Shown piece after piece: positions 24,601 to 31,965 of a stretch of 64,000 nt of DNA. Positions within the stretch are counted from its first letter, which is position 1. The number at the start of each line of letters is the position of its first letter. Made by a program: the position numbers and the translations under genes. Source of the DNA: Streptomyces sp. NBC_01439. GTDB lineage: Bacteria > Actinomycetota > Actinomycetes > Streptomycetales > Streptomycetaceae. Under the pieces are notes generated by a model, which did not search any database, was not told the DNA's origin, and saw nothing but the letters and a program-made list of their open reading frames with translations. The DNA is taken from NCBI RefSeq assembly GCF_036227605.1, contig NZ_CP109487.1, positions 4,655,501-4,719,500 on the forward strand, read 5' to 3'.

Positions 24601-25617
24601 CTATCCTTGGTCGTCCAGCTCCTGCTCGTCGCCGAGAAGGTCGAGTCGGGCCGCCGCCACGCCGAGTTGGAACCGGGTCTCGACCTGGAGCTTCTCGCAC
24701 AGTCCGGCCAGATAGCGGCGCACCGTGCGGGTGGAGACGGCGAGCTTGCGCGCGATGAAGTCGTCGGACCTGCCGCGCTCCAGATGCCGCAGGACGGCCA
24801 TTTCCACATCCTCGAAAACCTCGTCGCCCTCGCCGTTCACGGTGACCGGACGCGCGTGTTCCCAGATGTGGTCGAAGATCACGGTGAGGAAGGTGACCAC
24901 GGTCGGATCGCGGAGCACGGCCGCTCCGCCCGTCCCGGTGGGGACGACCGCGATGTCCTCGTCGAGGAGGATCAGCCGCCCGGGTATCACCGCGGCGGTG
25001 CGCACCTGGGCGCCGAGGCCGCCGAGGAGCGTCATGTGATGTAGCGCCTCCCGCTGCCGGCGGGCGGTGTGCGGTACCACCGTCCGGTACCGCACACCGC
25101 GGTCGAGGAGGTCACGGTCGAGCTCCCGGGCGGCGCGCAGCGTCTCCGGGCTGCCCAGGGTGGGGTGCACCGTGAGGACGCTGTGCCGTACCTGTGCCGA
25201 GAGCTCGGCGAGCCGGTGGCGCACGGCCTCGCCGTCGGTGAGCAGTTCGGTCGCGCTGCCCTCCAGCTCCCGGCGCAGATGGCGCTCGTACAACGGTCCC
25301 AGCGGGCCCAGCTCGCGGCGCGTGGTGTCGATCCGGCGCATCAGCTCGTGCACCTGGACGTGGGACGCGGCGGTCAGCGAGATCGCGGCGAGCCCCGGGG
25401 AGAGGGCTTCGTGGCGGTACGGCCCGTCCGGGCGCAGCAGCCGCCGGGCAGTGAGCCGGCCGACGGACTCTGCGAATTGCGCCGGCGAGAGGCCGAGCTG
25501 CTCGGCTCCCTCGTCCGCGTCCGGTGACACCTCCAGGAGCTGGCGGTAGACGCGGACGTCCTGGGGGGTGAGCGGGCCTTCGGACATGACGGTGTCGTGT
25601 TCCGGGGCCGTGCTCAC
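24601..25617 (-). CDS. TrmB-like/LuxR-type pathway regulator (paralogue 2)
   Basis: This encodes about 338 residues. N-terminal winged helix (about 15-65, YRQLLEVSPDADEGAEQLGL), a central region with LDRGVRYRTVVPHTARRQRE and GRLILLDEDIAVVPTG, and a C-terminal LuxR-type HTH (EMAVLRHLERGRSDDFIARK, then LAVSTRTVRRYLAGLCEKLQ). The same domain order as the 16955-18028 product. The GTG at 25617 overlaps the stop of the mini biotin-carboxylase gene (GTGA); ATG 25587 is an alternative. It lies between the two minus-strand blocks and probably activates one or both. Confidence 0.85.
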   Translation of the reverse strand: MSTAPEHDTVMSEGPLTPQDVRVYRQLLEVSPDADEGAEQLGLSPAQFAESVGRLTARRLLRPDGPYRHEALSPGLAAISLTAASHVQVHELMRRIDTTRRELGPLGPLYERHLRRELEGSATELLTDGEAVRHRLAELSAQVRHSVLTVHPTLGSPETLRAARELDRDLLDRGVRYRTVVPHTARRQREALHHMTLLGGLGAQVRTAAVIPGRLILLDEDIAVVPTGTGGAAVLRDPTVVTFLTVIFDHIWEHARPVTVNGEGDEVFEDVEMAVLRHLERGRSDDFIARKLAVSTRTVRRYLAGLCEKLQVETRFQLGVAAARLDLLGDEQELDDQG

Positions 25618-25796
25618 AGCGCGAGGTGTCGCTCGGGGAAGTCGGTCGCGATGTCGCCCCGGTGGAACCGGGGGTGGTCGAAGACCTTCCGGTGCATCGG
25701 GACGGTGGTGTGCAGGCCGGGCCCGGGGACCTCGAACTCCGACGGGGCGCGCAGCAGATGGAACTGGCATTCCGGGTGCCCCCGTGGCCGGGTCAC
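25614..25796 (-). CDS. stand-alone biotin carboxylase C-terminal tail-like peptide
   Basis: This encodes 60 residues. The C-terminal half (GPGLHTTVPMHRKVFDHPRF, then HRGDIATDFPERHL) matches the extreme C-terminus of biotin carboxylase/AccC proteins, where a T-T-I-P-x-H and an F-x-x-G-x-x-x-T motif are conserved. The ATP-grasp domain that should precede it is absent: the upstream 480 bp encode a different, intact gene. The GTG at 25796 has GAGG upstream, and both ends couple tightly to neighbours, so it looks like a genuine small gene rather than debris. Its role is unknown; a structural or regulatory partner is possible. Confidence 0.6.
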   Translation of the reverse strand: MTRPRGHPECQFHLLRAPSEFEVPGPGLHTTVPMHRKVFDHPRFHRGDIATDFPERHLAL

Positions 25797-25803
25797 GGCG
25801 GCC

Positions 25804-26283
25804 TCACGCCTTCTTGGCGGCTTTGCCGCCCGGCACGGGGGGACGAACCCGCTGCGGGACGGATTCGGTGGCCGCGGCGATGCCGAACAGGGGGATGTTC
25901 CGGTAGACCGAGTGCATGCGCTCGGGGTCGACTATGTAGGCCTCGTGGAAGATGCCGACGGCGCCGTCGTTCCTGACCGCACGATTGAACCAGGCCCACA
26001 TCGAACGGTGCTTGCCGGTGGTGTTGTGCGAGTAGCGCATCAGATCGTCCATGCTGCGCCAGTACTGGAGCATGATCACGGTCCGGTTGAACCAGGCGCG
26101 CGAGTAGAGGAATCCGTGGTCCTTGTTCTTCTTCAGCTCGATCAGCATCGGGATCATCGAGGCGATGACGGGCACCCAGCGGTGCACCATCCAGAACTTG
26201 TTGATCCGGGTGCCGATCAGCAGCACCACGGTGCCCTCGGGAGGCGCGGCGATGCGCGGCTCTTTGACGACCTTGAGGTCCAT
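25804..26283 (-). CDS. DUF4188 family (monooxygenase/heme-fold-like) protein
   Basis: This encodes 159 residues. It matches the DUF4188 family: VVLLIGTRINKFWMVHRWVP, IPMLIELKKNKDHGFLYSRA, TVIMLQYWRSMDDLMRYSHN and the conserved HRSMWAWFNRAVRNDGAVGI. The fold is a dimeric alpha-beta barrel related to antibiotic-biosynthesis monooxygenases and aldoxime-dehydratase-like proteins. The reaction is not known. The C-terminal tail is basic (GGKAAKKA). The ATG follows GAGAGG, 10 nt after the aldehyde dehydrogenase stop. Another ABM-like small protein is encoded at 52.7 kb. Confidence 0.8.
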   Translation of the reverse strand: MDLKVVKEPRIAAPPEGTVVLLIGTRINKFWMVHRWVPVIASMIPMLIELKKNKDHGFLYSRAWFNRTVIMLQYWRSMDDLMRYSHNTTGKHRSMWAWFNRAVRNDGAVGIFHEAYIVDPERMHSVYRNIPLFGIAAATESVPQRVRPPVPGGKAAKKA

Positions 26284-26292
26284 GGTTTCCTC

Positions 26293-27705
26293 TCAGAAGG
26301 GGTAAGTGCGCGCCGGGGTACTGGTGGTGAGGGTGTGCCAGCGGGTGAAGGCGTCGAGCGCGGCCCGGCCGCCGAAGCCGGAGGCGTTGCCGGAGGCCCC
26401 GATGCCGCCGAAGGGCAGCTGGGGGTCGTGGTTGACCGTCTGGTCACCCACGTGGACCACCCCGCAGCGCAGTCGGGCCGCGAGGGCCCGGCCGCGGTCG
26501 GTGTCGGCGGTGTAGACGGCGGCGGTGAGCCCGTAGTCGGAGGTGTTGGCGAGCCCGACGGCCTCCTCCTCGTCGGCGAAGGAGGTGATGGTGGCCACGG
26601 GGCCGAAGACCTCGTTGTGGAAGATGGACATCTTCGGCGTCACGTCGGCCAGGACCGTCGGGGGGAAGTACTGCCCCTGCACCCGCCCGCCGGTGACCAG
26701 GCGTGCGCCTTGGGCGACGGCGTCCTCGACGGCGGCGGCGATCCGGGTGAGCTGCCCCTGGTCGATGATCGGCCCGATCTGGGCGTCCGTACGGTAGGGG
26801 TCGCCGATGCGCAGCGCCGCGGCGCGGCGGGTGAGGGCTTCCGTGTAGCTCTCGGCCACGTCCTCGTGGACGAGGTGGCGGCGGGCGGCCATGCAGATCT
26901 GGCCCTGGTGCAGGAAGGAGCCCCAGGAGCCGGCGGAGGCCGCCGCTTCGACGTCGGCGTCGGGCAGGACGACGAAGGCGTTCTGCCCGCCCAGTTCCAA
27001 CACCACGCGCTTGAGCAGCCGTCCCGCAGTGGCGCCGATCTCCCGGCCCACCTCGGTGGATCCGGTGAAGGACACCATGGCCACGTCCGGCGACTGGACG
27101 AGCGCGGCGCCCGCCTCCGCGTCGCCGTGGACCACTTCCAGGACGCCCTTGGGCAGCCCGGCCTCGGCCAGCACCTCGGCGAAGAGGCGGCCGCCGCTCA
27201 GCGGGGTGTGCGGATCGGGCTTGAGCAGGACGGTGTTGCCCAGCGCGAGGGCGGGGGCGACCGAGCGCATGCCGAGCAGCAGCGGGAAGTTCCAGGGCAC
27301 GATCACCCCGACGACGCCCAGCGGTACGCGCCGTACCTCGCTGTCGCGGCCCGGGTCGGAGCCGGGGCCGTGCGGCACCTCGGGGGCGGTGGCCAGTTCG
27401 GCGGCGTGGCGCAGCTCGGCGGCGCCCGCGTGGACCTCGTAGAAGGCCTTGCCTGTGATGGAGCCGCCTTCGCGGACCAGCAGGTCCTGGGCCTCCTGGG
27501 CCCGCTCCAGCAGCAGGTCGGCGGCGCGGCCCAGGATCGCGGCGCGTTCGGCGGCGGTCCGCGCGGCCCACTCCGGTTGCGCCGCGGCCGCCCGGCGGGC
27601 CGCCGACAGCACGGCACCGGCGGAGGCGAGCGGGACACTGCCCAGCTCCTCACCGGTGATGATCTCGCGGCTCGTCAGCAGTCCGGCTTCGGTGACGGTG
27701 CTCAC
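26293..27705 (-). CDS. NAD(P)-dependent aldehyde dehydrogenase
   Basis: This encodes 470 residues. Motifs are complete: VPWNFPLLLGMRSVAPALAL, FTGSTEVGREIGATAG, the catalytic glutamate in VLELGGQNAFVVL and the catalytic cysteine in HQGQICMAARRHLV. It resembles benzaldehyde/vanillin-type enzymes. In this operon it may oxidise a fatty aldehyde or an amino-acid-derived semialdehyde. The GTG at 27705 overlaps the stop of the AcpS-like gene (GTGA). Confidence 0.92.
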   Translation of the reverse strand: MSTVTEAGLLTSREIITGEELGSVPLASAGAVLSAARRAAAAQPEWAARTAAERAAILGRAADLLLERAQEAQDLLVREGGSITGKAFYEVHAGAAELRHAAELATAPEVPHGPGSDPGRDSEVRRVPLGVVGVIVPWNFPLLLGMRSVAPALALGNTVLLKPDPHTPLSGGRLFAEVLAEAGLPKGVLEVVHGDAEAGAALVQSPDVAMVSFTGSTEVGREIGATAGRLLKRVVLELGGQNAFVVLPDADVEAAASAGSWGSFLHQGQICMAARRHLVHEDVAESYTEALTRRAAALRIGDPYRTDAQIGPIIDQGQLTRIAAAVEDAVAQGARLVTGGRVQGQYFPPTVLADVTPKMSIFHNEVFGPVATITSFADEEEAVGLANTSDYGLTAAVYTADTDRGRALAARLRCGVVHVGDQTVNHDPQLPFGGIGASGNASGFGGRAALDAFTRWHTLTTSTPARTYPF

Positions 27706-28145
27706 CTGAGTACCTCAGTTTCTCGGGGGAGGGGGCCTCGGGGGAAGGGGCCTCGGGGGGAGGGGTCTCGGGGGGAGGGACGGGTGGTGCCGGCGCGGGT
27801 CAGGACGGCGTGGGCGGTGATCCGGGAGGCTCCCGTGGTCACCGAGAGGGAGACGTCGCCGTGCAGGACGGTCTCCGCGTACTCGGCCACCTCACCCCGG
27901 AACACCAGGGTCCAGGGGCCTTCACCGGTGCCGAGCAGGTCGACGTCGCGCCACTGGCAGGCGACCCGCGGTGGCGCGGCCAGGGCACGCAGCGTGGCCT
28001 GGCGCAGCGCCCAGCGGACGGCCGAGCCGTCTCCGGCGGGGAGCCGCAGCGCCTCGGAGCCGTGCCAAGCGATCAGCCGCTCGACGGTGTCCTTGTCGAC
28101 GCTGTAGCTGCCCACCCTGACGACGCCGTTGTCGTGCTCAGGCAT
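27702..28145 (-). CDS. degenerate holo-ACP synthase (AcpS)-like protein
   Basis: This encodes 147 residues. The segment AVRWALRQATLRALAAPPRV, then ACQWRDVDLLG and a beta strand ending VSLSVTTGASRITAHAVLTR, follows the spacing of phosphopantetheinyl transferases (KEA helix, strand, SxSH strand). The key residues are altered: the KEA motif reads RQA, and no N-terminal aspartate motif (GxDxxE) is visible. It may be a non-catalytic partner of the adjacent ACP. It overlaps the ACP gene by 8 bp. Assignment is tentative. Confidence 0.5.
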   Translation of the reverse strand: MPEHDNGVVRVGSYSVDKDTVERLIAWHGSEALRLPAGDGSAVRWALRQATLRALAAPPRVACQWRDVDLLGTGEGPWTLVFRGEVAEYAETVLHGDVSLSVTTGASRITAHAVLTRAGTTRPSPRDPSPRGPFPRGPLPRETEVLR

Positions 28146-28554
28146 GGGCGGCCTGCCCTTCGGCGAGCAGGTTCTCGACCATCGAGATGAGATTTCCGAC
28201 GGACAGCTCGGCGAGCATGCGGTCGAGGGTCAGCTTTCCCGCCCAGCGGTCGGCGTCGAGCTGGGGCATGACGGTGTTGAGCCGTGAGAGTCCGCGCCCG
28301 CTGATGATTCCGCGGGCGTCGCAGAACTCCGCGTCGGGAACCTCTCCTTGGAGATACCGTCCGCATTTCTCGACCGAGAGGACGACCGGGGCACTGCATT
28401 CGATACGGAAGAAGATGTCGAGGAGATCCAGGGATTCCAGTCCGAGATCGGCGGAGAAGACCAGGTCCTCGTGGTACAGGTCGGTGGGAATTCCCAGCGT
28501 GTCGATGACGATGGACCGCACCAGTTCGTTCACGTCGTAGTGGGACATGCTCAT
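28138..28554 (-). CDS. acyl carrier protein with C-terminal extension
   Basis: This encodes about 138 residues. The N-terminal 80 are a phosphopantetheine-binding domain: NELVRSIVIDTLGIPTDLYH, then DLVFSADLGLESLDLLDIFF with the serine of the LGLESLD motif. An unusual C-terminal extension (EVPDAEFCDARGIISGRGLS onward, about 55 residues) follows. Starts GTG 28557, ATG 28554 and ATG 28548 are possible; the first overlaps the sigma factor stop (GTGA). It is a free ACP that probably carries an intermediate between the PUFA synthase and tailoring enzymes. Confidence 0.8.
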   Translation of the reverse strand: MSMSHYDVNELVRSIVIDTLGIPTDLYHEDLVFSADLGLESLDLLDIFFRIECSAPVVLSVEKCGRYLQGEVPDAEFCDARGIISGRGLSRLNTVMPQLDADRWAGKLTLDRMLAELSVGNLISMVENLLAEGQAAHA

Positions 28555-29246
28555 CACTCCTGTCTGGCCTGCCCGGCCGACGCTTCGGGGCCTCCCCCCA
28601 CCAGAGCCTCCAAGCGCCGCGGACCGGACACGTCCGGACGTACCCGGTCGGGGCGGCAGCGAGCACGGAGGGCCTCCTGCGGGAGGCGTTCACCCGCGTC
28701 GGCGGCGGCGAGGACGCGGTGCAGCCGGCGCAGGCAGCGGGTGCGGATGGGACCCACCGAGCCGACGGACATGGACAGGGCGGTGGAGATCTCGTCGTAC
28801 GAGGCCGGCGGATCCGCGAGCGCCAGCATCAGGACGCCGCGGCACTGCTCGGAGAGCGTGTCGATGGCCCGCAGCGTCTCCTCCCTGCGCTGGGCGCGCA
28901 GGGTGATCTGCTCGGGGCTCTCGCTGTGGCCGGAGAGCCCGTCGAGGGTCTCGCTGTCACCGACCATGACCAGGCGCTTCCTCCGCGCGAGGACCTTGAG
29001 GGATTCCCGGCGGGCGACGGTGGCGAGCCAGTCGGCGATGCGTTCGGGGTCGCGAATGCGGTCGACGTTCTGTACGAGTCGCAGCCAGGTCAGCTGGCGT
29101 ACGTCCTCGGCGTCCACGTCGTTCATTCGATGGCTTCGCACGACGGACCAGACCAGTCTGCCGAATCGTTCCACCATTTCGTCCCAGCAGGCCTGCTCTC
29201 CGCGCGCGCACCCCGCCAGCAGTTCCGCGTTCCCTTTACGTGACAT
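28554..29246 (-). CDS. ECF-type RNA polymerase sigma factor inside the cluster
   Basis: This encodes 230 residues. Region 2 (ELLAGCARGEQACWDEMVER, then FGRLVWSVVRSHRMNDVDAE and DVRQLTWLRLVQN) and region 4 (AIDTLSEQCRGVLMLALADP, PASYDEISTALSMSVGSVGP) are clear. A proline/arginine-rich tail follows. The ATG at 29246 follows GAAGGG. No anti-sigma gene adjoins it. The stop overlaps the ACP gene, so it is cotranscribed with the biosynthetic genes and may drive a cluster promoter. Confidence 0.9.
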   Translation of the reverse strand: MSRKGNAELLAGCARGEQACWDEMVERFGRLVWSVVRSHRMNDVDAEDVRQLTWLRLVQNVDRIRDPERIADWLATVARRESLKVLARRKRLVMVGDSETLDGLSGHSESPEQITLRAQRREETLRAIDTLSEQCRGVLMLALADPPASYDEISTALSMSVGSVGPIRTRCLRRLHRVLAAADAGERLPQEALRARCRPDRVRPDVSGPRRLEALVGGGPEASAGQARQE

Positions 29247-29405
29247 GAGAATTCCCTTCGTGGGGGGCTCTTCGACGATTCCGGGTGCCTTGGGCGGGGT
29301 GGAATCCATGGAATCCGCTGGGGGACCGGCGCAGCAAGCGGGATCGGCCGTCAGCTAGCGGACCGGCCACAGGTGGACAGCGGCGGCCCGCCGCCGCGGC
29401 GCCGG

Positions 29406-30185
29406 TCACGAGTGCGCCCCGTCCGCCCCGTCCGGCAGGAGTTCCGCGATGGCCGAGCGCAGCCGGACCGGCAACGGCCCCGTGTCGCTCCGGTCGGCCC
29501 GGATGGCCACGCCGAGCGCGAACCGGTCCCACACCTGGAGGACCTGCACCTGCCACAGGTCCCGCTCCGTCTCGGGGATGTCCTCGTCGACGACGGCCAG
29601 GCCCCCGTCGCGCAGCCGGTGCACGGAAAAGGCGTCGAAGCCCCGGCACATGCCCATACCGGTGGCCTTCGTGTACGCCTCCTTGGCCACCCACGAATCG
29701 GCGAAGGCGTGCCCGCGCTGGTCCTCCCGGTTGCGGCGGAGCACCTCGTTCTCCAGCGGGGTGAACACCTTCGGCGCGAACTGCATCGCCTCGGGGTTGG
29801 CCGGGGTGACCTCGGCGTCCACGCCGGCGGTCCGCCCGCGGACCACGATGGCGGCGATCAGGCCGTTGGTGTGGGTGATGTTGAAGTCGAGCCCCCAGGC
29901 GCACCCCTCGACCTCGGGACGGCCGTACATGCCGGCCCGGAACCGCCAGGAGTCCGGCGGCACGTCGGCGTAGCGGGACAGGACCTGCCGGGAGAGCAGC
30001 CGGGCGCCGAGGAAGCGCCGCCGGGCGGCGGCGAACAGGAGCCGGTCGTGCCGGGCCCGCTCCTCGTCCGTCAGCATCGCGACGCCGCCCGTCGCCTCGG
30101 CGAACCTGTCCACGTCCTCCTCGGCGAGCAGCCAGACCTCGGCCGTGTCGGCGAGCGGGTCGGCAAACGGGGCCGCGCTGTCCAT
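29406..30185 (-). CDS. Sfp-type 4'-phosphopantetheinyl transferase
   Basis: This encodes 259 residues. The family motifs are complete: YGRPEVEGCAWGLDFNITHT, the magnesium-binding GVDAEV and WVAKEAYTKATGMGMCRGFD. It converts apo-ACPs of the PUFA-synthase-like subunit and free ACPs to holo form. It is the next gene after the two acyl-CoA dehydrogenases, with 22 bp between. A 159-bp gap then separates it from the sigma factor gene. Confidence 0.92.
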   Translation of the reverse strand: MDSAAPFADPLADTAEVWLLAEEDVDRFAEATGGVAMLTDEERARHDRLLFAAARRRFLGARLLSRQVLSRYADVPPDSWRFRAGMYGRPEVEGCAWGLDFNITHTNGLIAAIVVRGRTAGVDAEVTPANPEAMQFAPKVFTPLENEVLRRNREDQRGHAFADSWVAKEAYTKATGMGMCRGFDAFSVHRLRDGGLAVVDEDIPETERDLWQVQVLQVWDRFALGVAIRADRSDTGPLPVRLRSAIAELLPDGADGAHS

Positions 30186-30207
30186 GGGATCGGTCTCCTT
30201 CCTGGAT

Positions 30208-31965
30208 CTACCAGTTGACGGGGAAGGACCGGAACGAGAAGAGCCGGCCCTCGCGGTGCGCGGAGAACAGCACGTCGGCGACCTCGGCGACCTCCTGCGG
30301 ACCGGTGACCCGCCGGGTGGGGTGGAAGCGCTTGAGCAGCCGCTCCAGGCAGACCAGCAGGACCGCGGGCGAGCGCAGCCCCGGATCGATGCTGTCGTGG
30401 CCGCGCAGGTGGAGGTGGACGACGGCGGCCGCCGCCGAGACGACGGTGTACTGCTTGGCCAGGTCGTACAGCTCGGACGACTGTCCGACTCCCTTGCCGA
30501 GGTCGGAGACGAGTTTGCGGTGCTCCTCGGCGATGCGGTCCAGTTCGTCGACGATCGCCCCCGCCGTGTCCGCCGCCGCGACCAGGCGCGACGCGTCGCT
30601 CGCGGTGGCCGCCGCCGCGGCCCGGTGCAGTTCGTCGACGGCGGAGCGCAGGGCGAGCACCGGGTCGTCCACGCCCCGACTGAACAGCTGTTGCTCGGCG
30701 GGCCGATAGGGCTTCATGGGATGGGCCGGGTCGAAGAGCGTTCCGGTCCTCGCCACCGCGCCGGCCACCAGCGCCGGATCCTGACCGATCGCGTTGGCCA
30801 GCAGCTTGTCCAGTTGCAGCGCGATGTTCTTCAGGTTCACCACGGTGTTGCCGTCGGCGAAGTTGGAGATGGCGAAGTCCCGCAGCACCTTCTGGAAGAT
30901 CCCGTGCCGGGGGTGCGAGCGCAGGTAGTAACGGGCGCCGAGCACGATGGCGAGCCGGCCGAGCGTCTCCTCCAGGAAGGTGGGGACGAAGTACTTCACC
31001 ACCGACGACCAGATGCTGGCCTGGTCCGGGCTCAGCTGGAGGCTGCGCACGGCGCCGGTGGTGAGCGCGTCGGCGACCAGCAGGTCCGCGTAGCTCTCCA
31101 CGAGCTGTCGCTGGGAGTAGGGCACCTCGGAAACCGCACCGCCGAAGATCATCCGCTGGGTAGCGAAGTCGAGGGTGGTGCGCAGCGCGGTGTCCACGCA
31201 GCTCATCGCGATGCTCGCGATCGCCACACGGGCCAGCTGGCTGCTCTTGAGCGCCGTTTCCAGCCCCTGCCCGGCCCGACCGACGAGCGCGCTGTCGGAC
31301 ACGAAGCAGTTCCGCAGCCGTACTCCGCTCATGTCCAGCCCGCGCAGGCCGTGCAAGGGCTCGTCGGGCAGGTGCTCGAGCTGCTCGGCGGGGACCGCGG
31401 ACTTCTCGACGGCGAAGATCGAATAGCCGCCGGGTCCCCCCTTGTCCGACGTACGGGCGAAGACCATGACGACATCGGCGACGGTGGCGTTGCCGATCGT
31501 CCACTTCTCGCCGTCCAGCAGCCAGCCGCCCTCGGTCCGCCGGGCGGTGGTGTCGTTGGCGAGGACGTCGCTGCCGTGCCGCCGCTCGGACAGGCCCCAG
31601 GCCAGCTTGCCGCCGCCCCTGATCACGTCGGCGAAGTGCTGCCGCTGCTCGGGGGTGCCGGCGACCCACACCGGCATGTAGCTGAGACTGGTGAGGACCA
31701 TGGCCGTGGCGGCCGTGGGGTCGCGGCGGGCGACCAGCCGGTACAGGTTGAAGCCGTCCTGCACGTCCACGGCCCGCCCCCCGTTCTCGGCGGGCACGAT
31801 CCAGTCGTACAGGCCCCAGGAGGCGAGCAGATCGACGAACTCGTGCGGGTACTCCTCCCGTTCGTCCAGGTCGAGGACGCGGCTGTACGGCATGGGCCCG
31901 TCCGGGTCGTGCGGGTCGCCCAGGTGGCGCTCCAGCTCGGCCATGAGGGCCGGCAGATCGGTCAT
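30208..31965 (-). CDS. large acyl-CoA dehydrogenase family protein (A)
   Basis: This encodes 585 residues, about 200 longer than the usual acyl-CoA dehydrogenase. The FAD-binding core is present: YMPVWVAGTPEQRQHFADVI, LAWGLSERRHGSDVLANDTT and GWLLDGEKWTIGNATVADVV, then LRGLDMSGVRLRNC. The extra C-terminal part (from about residue 400) is helical, as in VLCAD-like enzymes. It probably dehydrogenates an acyl-ACP or acyl-CoA intermediate to add a double bond. Its ATG overlaps the stop of protein B (ATGA). Confidence 0.88.
   Translation of the reverse strand: MTDLPALMAELERHLGDPHDPDGPMPYSRVLDLDEREEYPHEFVDLLASWGLYDWIVPAENGGRAVDVQDGFNLYRLVARRDPTAATAMVLTSLSYMPVWVAGTPEQRQHFADVIRGGGKLAWGLSERRHGSDVLANDTTARRTEGGWLLDGEKWTIGNATVADVVMVFARTSDKGGPGGYSIFAVEKSAVPAEQLEHLPDEPLHGLRGLDMSGVRLRNCFVSDSALVGRAGQGLETALKSSQLARVAIASIAMSCVDTALRTTLDFATQRMIFGGAVSEVPYSQRQLVESYADLLVADALTTGAVRSLQLSPDQASIWSSVVKYFVPTFLEETLGRLAIVLGARYYLRSHPRHGIFQKVLRDFAISNFADGNTVVNLKNIALQLDKLLANAIGQDPALVAGAVARTGTLFDPAHPMKPYRPAEQQLFSRGVDDPVLALRSAVDELHRAAAAATASDASRLVAAADTAGAIVDELDRIAEEHRKLVSDLGKGVGQSSELYDLAKQYTVVSAAAAVVHLHLRGHDSIDPGLRSPAVLLVCLERLLKRFHPTRRVTGPQEVAEVADVLFSAHREGRLFSFRSFPVNW

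Noticed and set aside
25614..25796. Decayed remnant of a full biotin carboxylase gene
   Set aside because: The adjacent upstream DNA encodes an intact unrelated gene with a normal stop just 7 bp away, and the short gene has its own start and ribosome binding site, so a small functional gene is more likely, though remnant status is not excluded.
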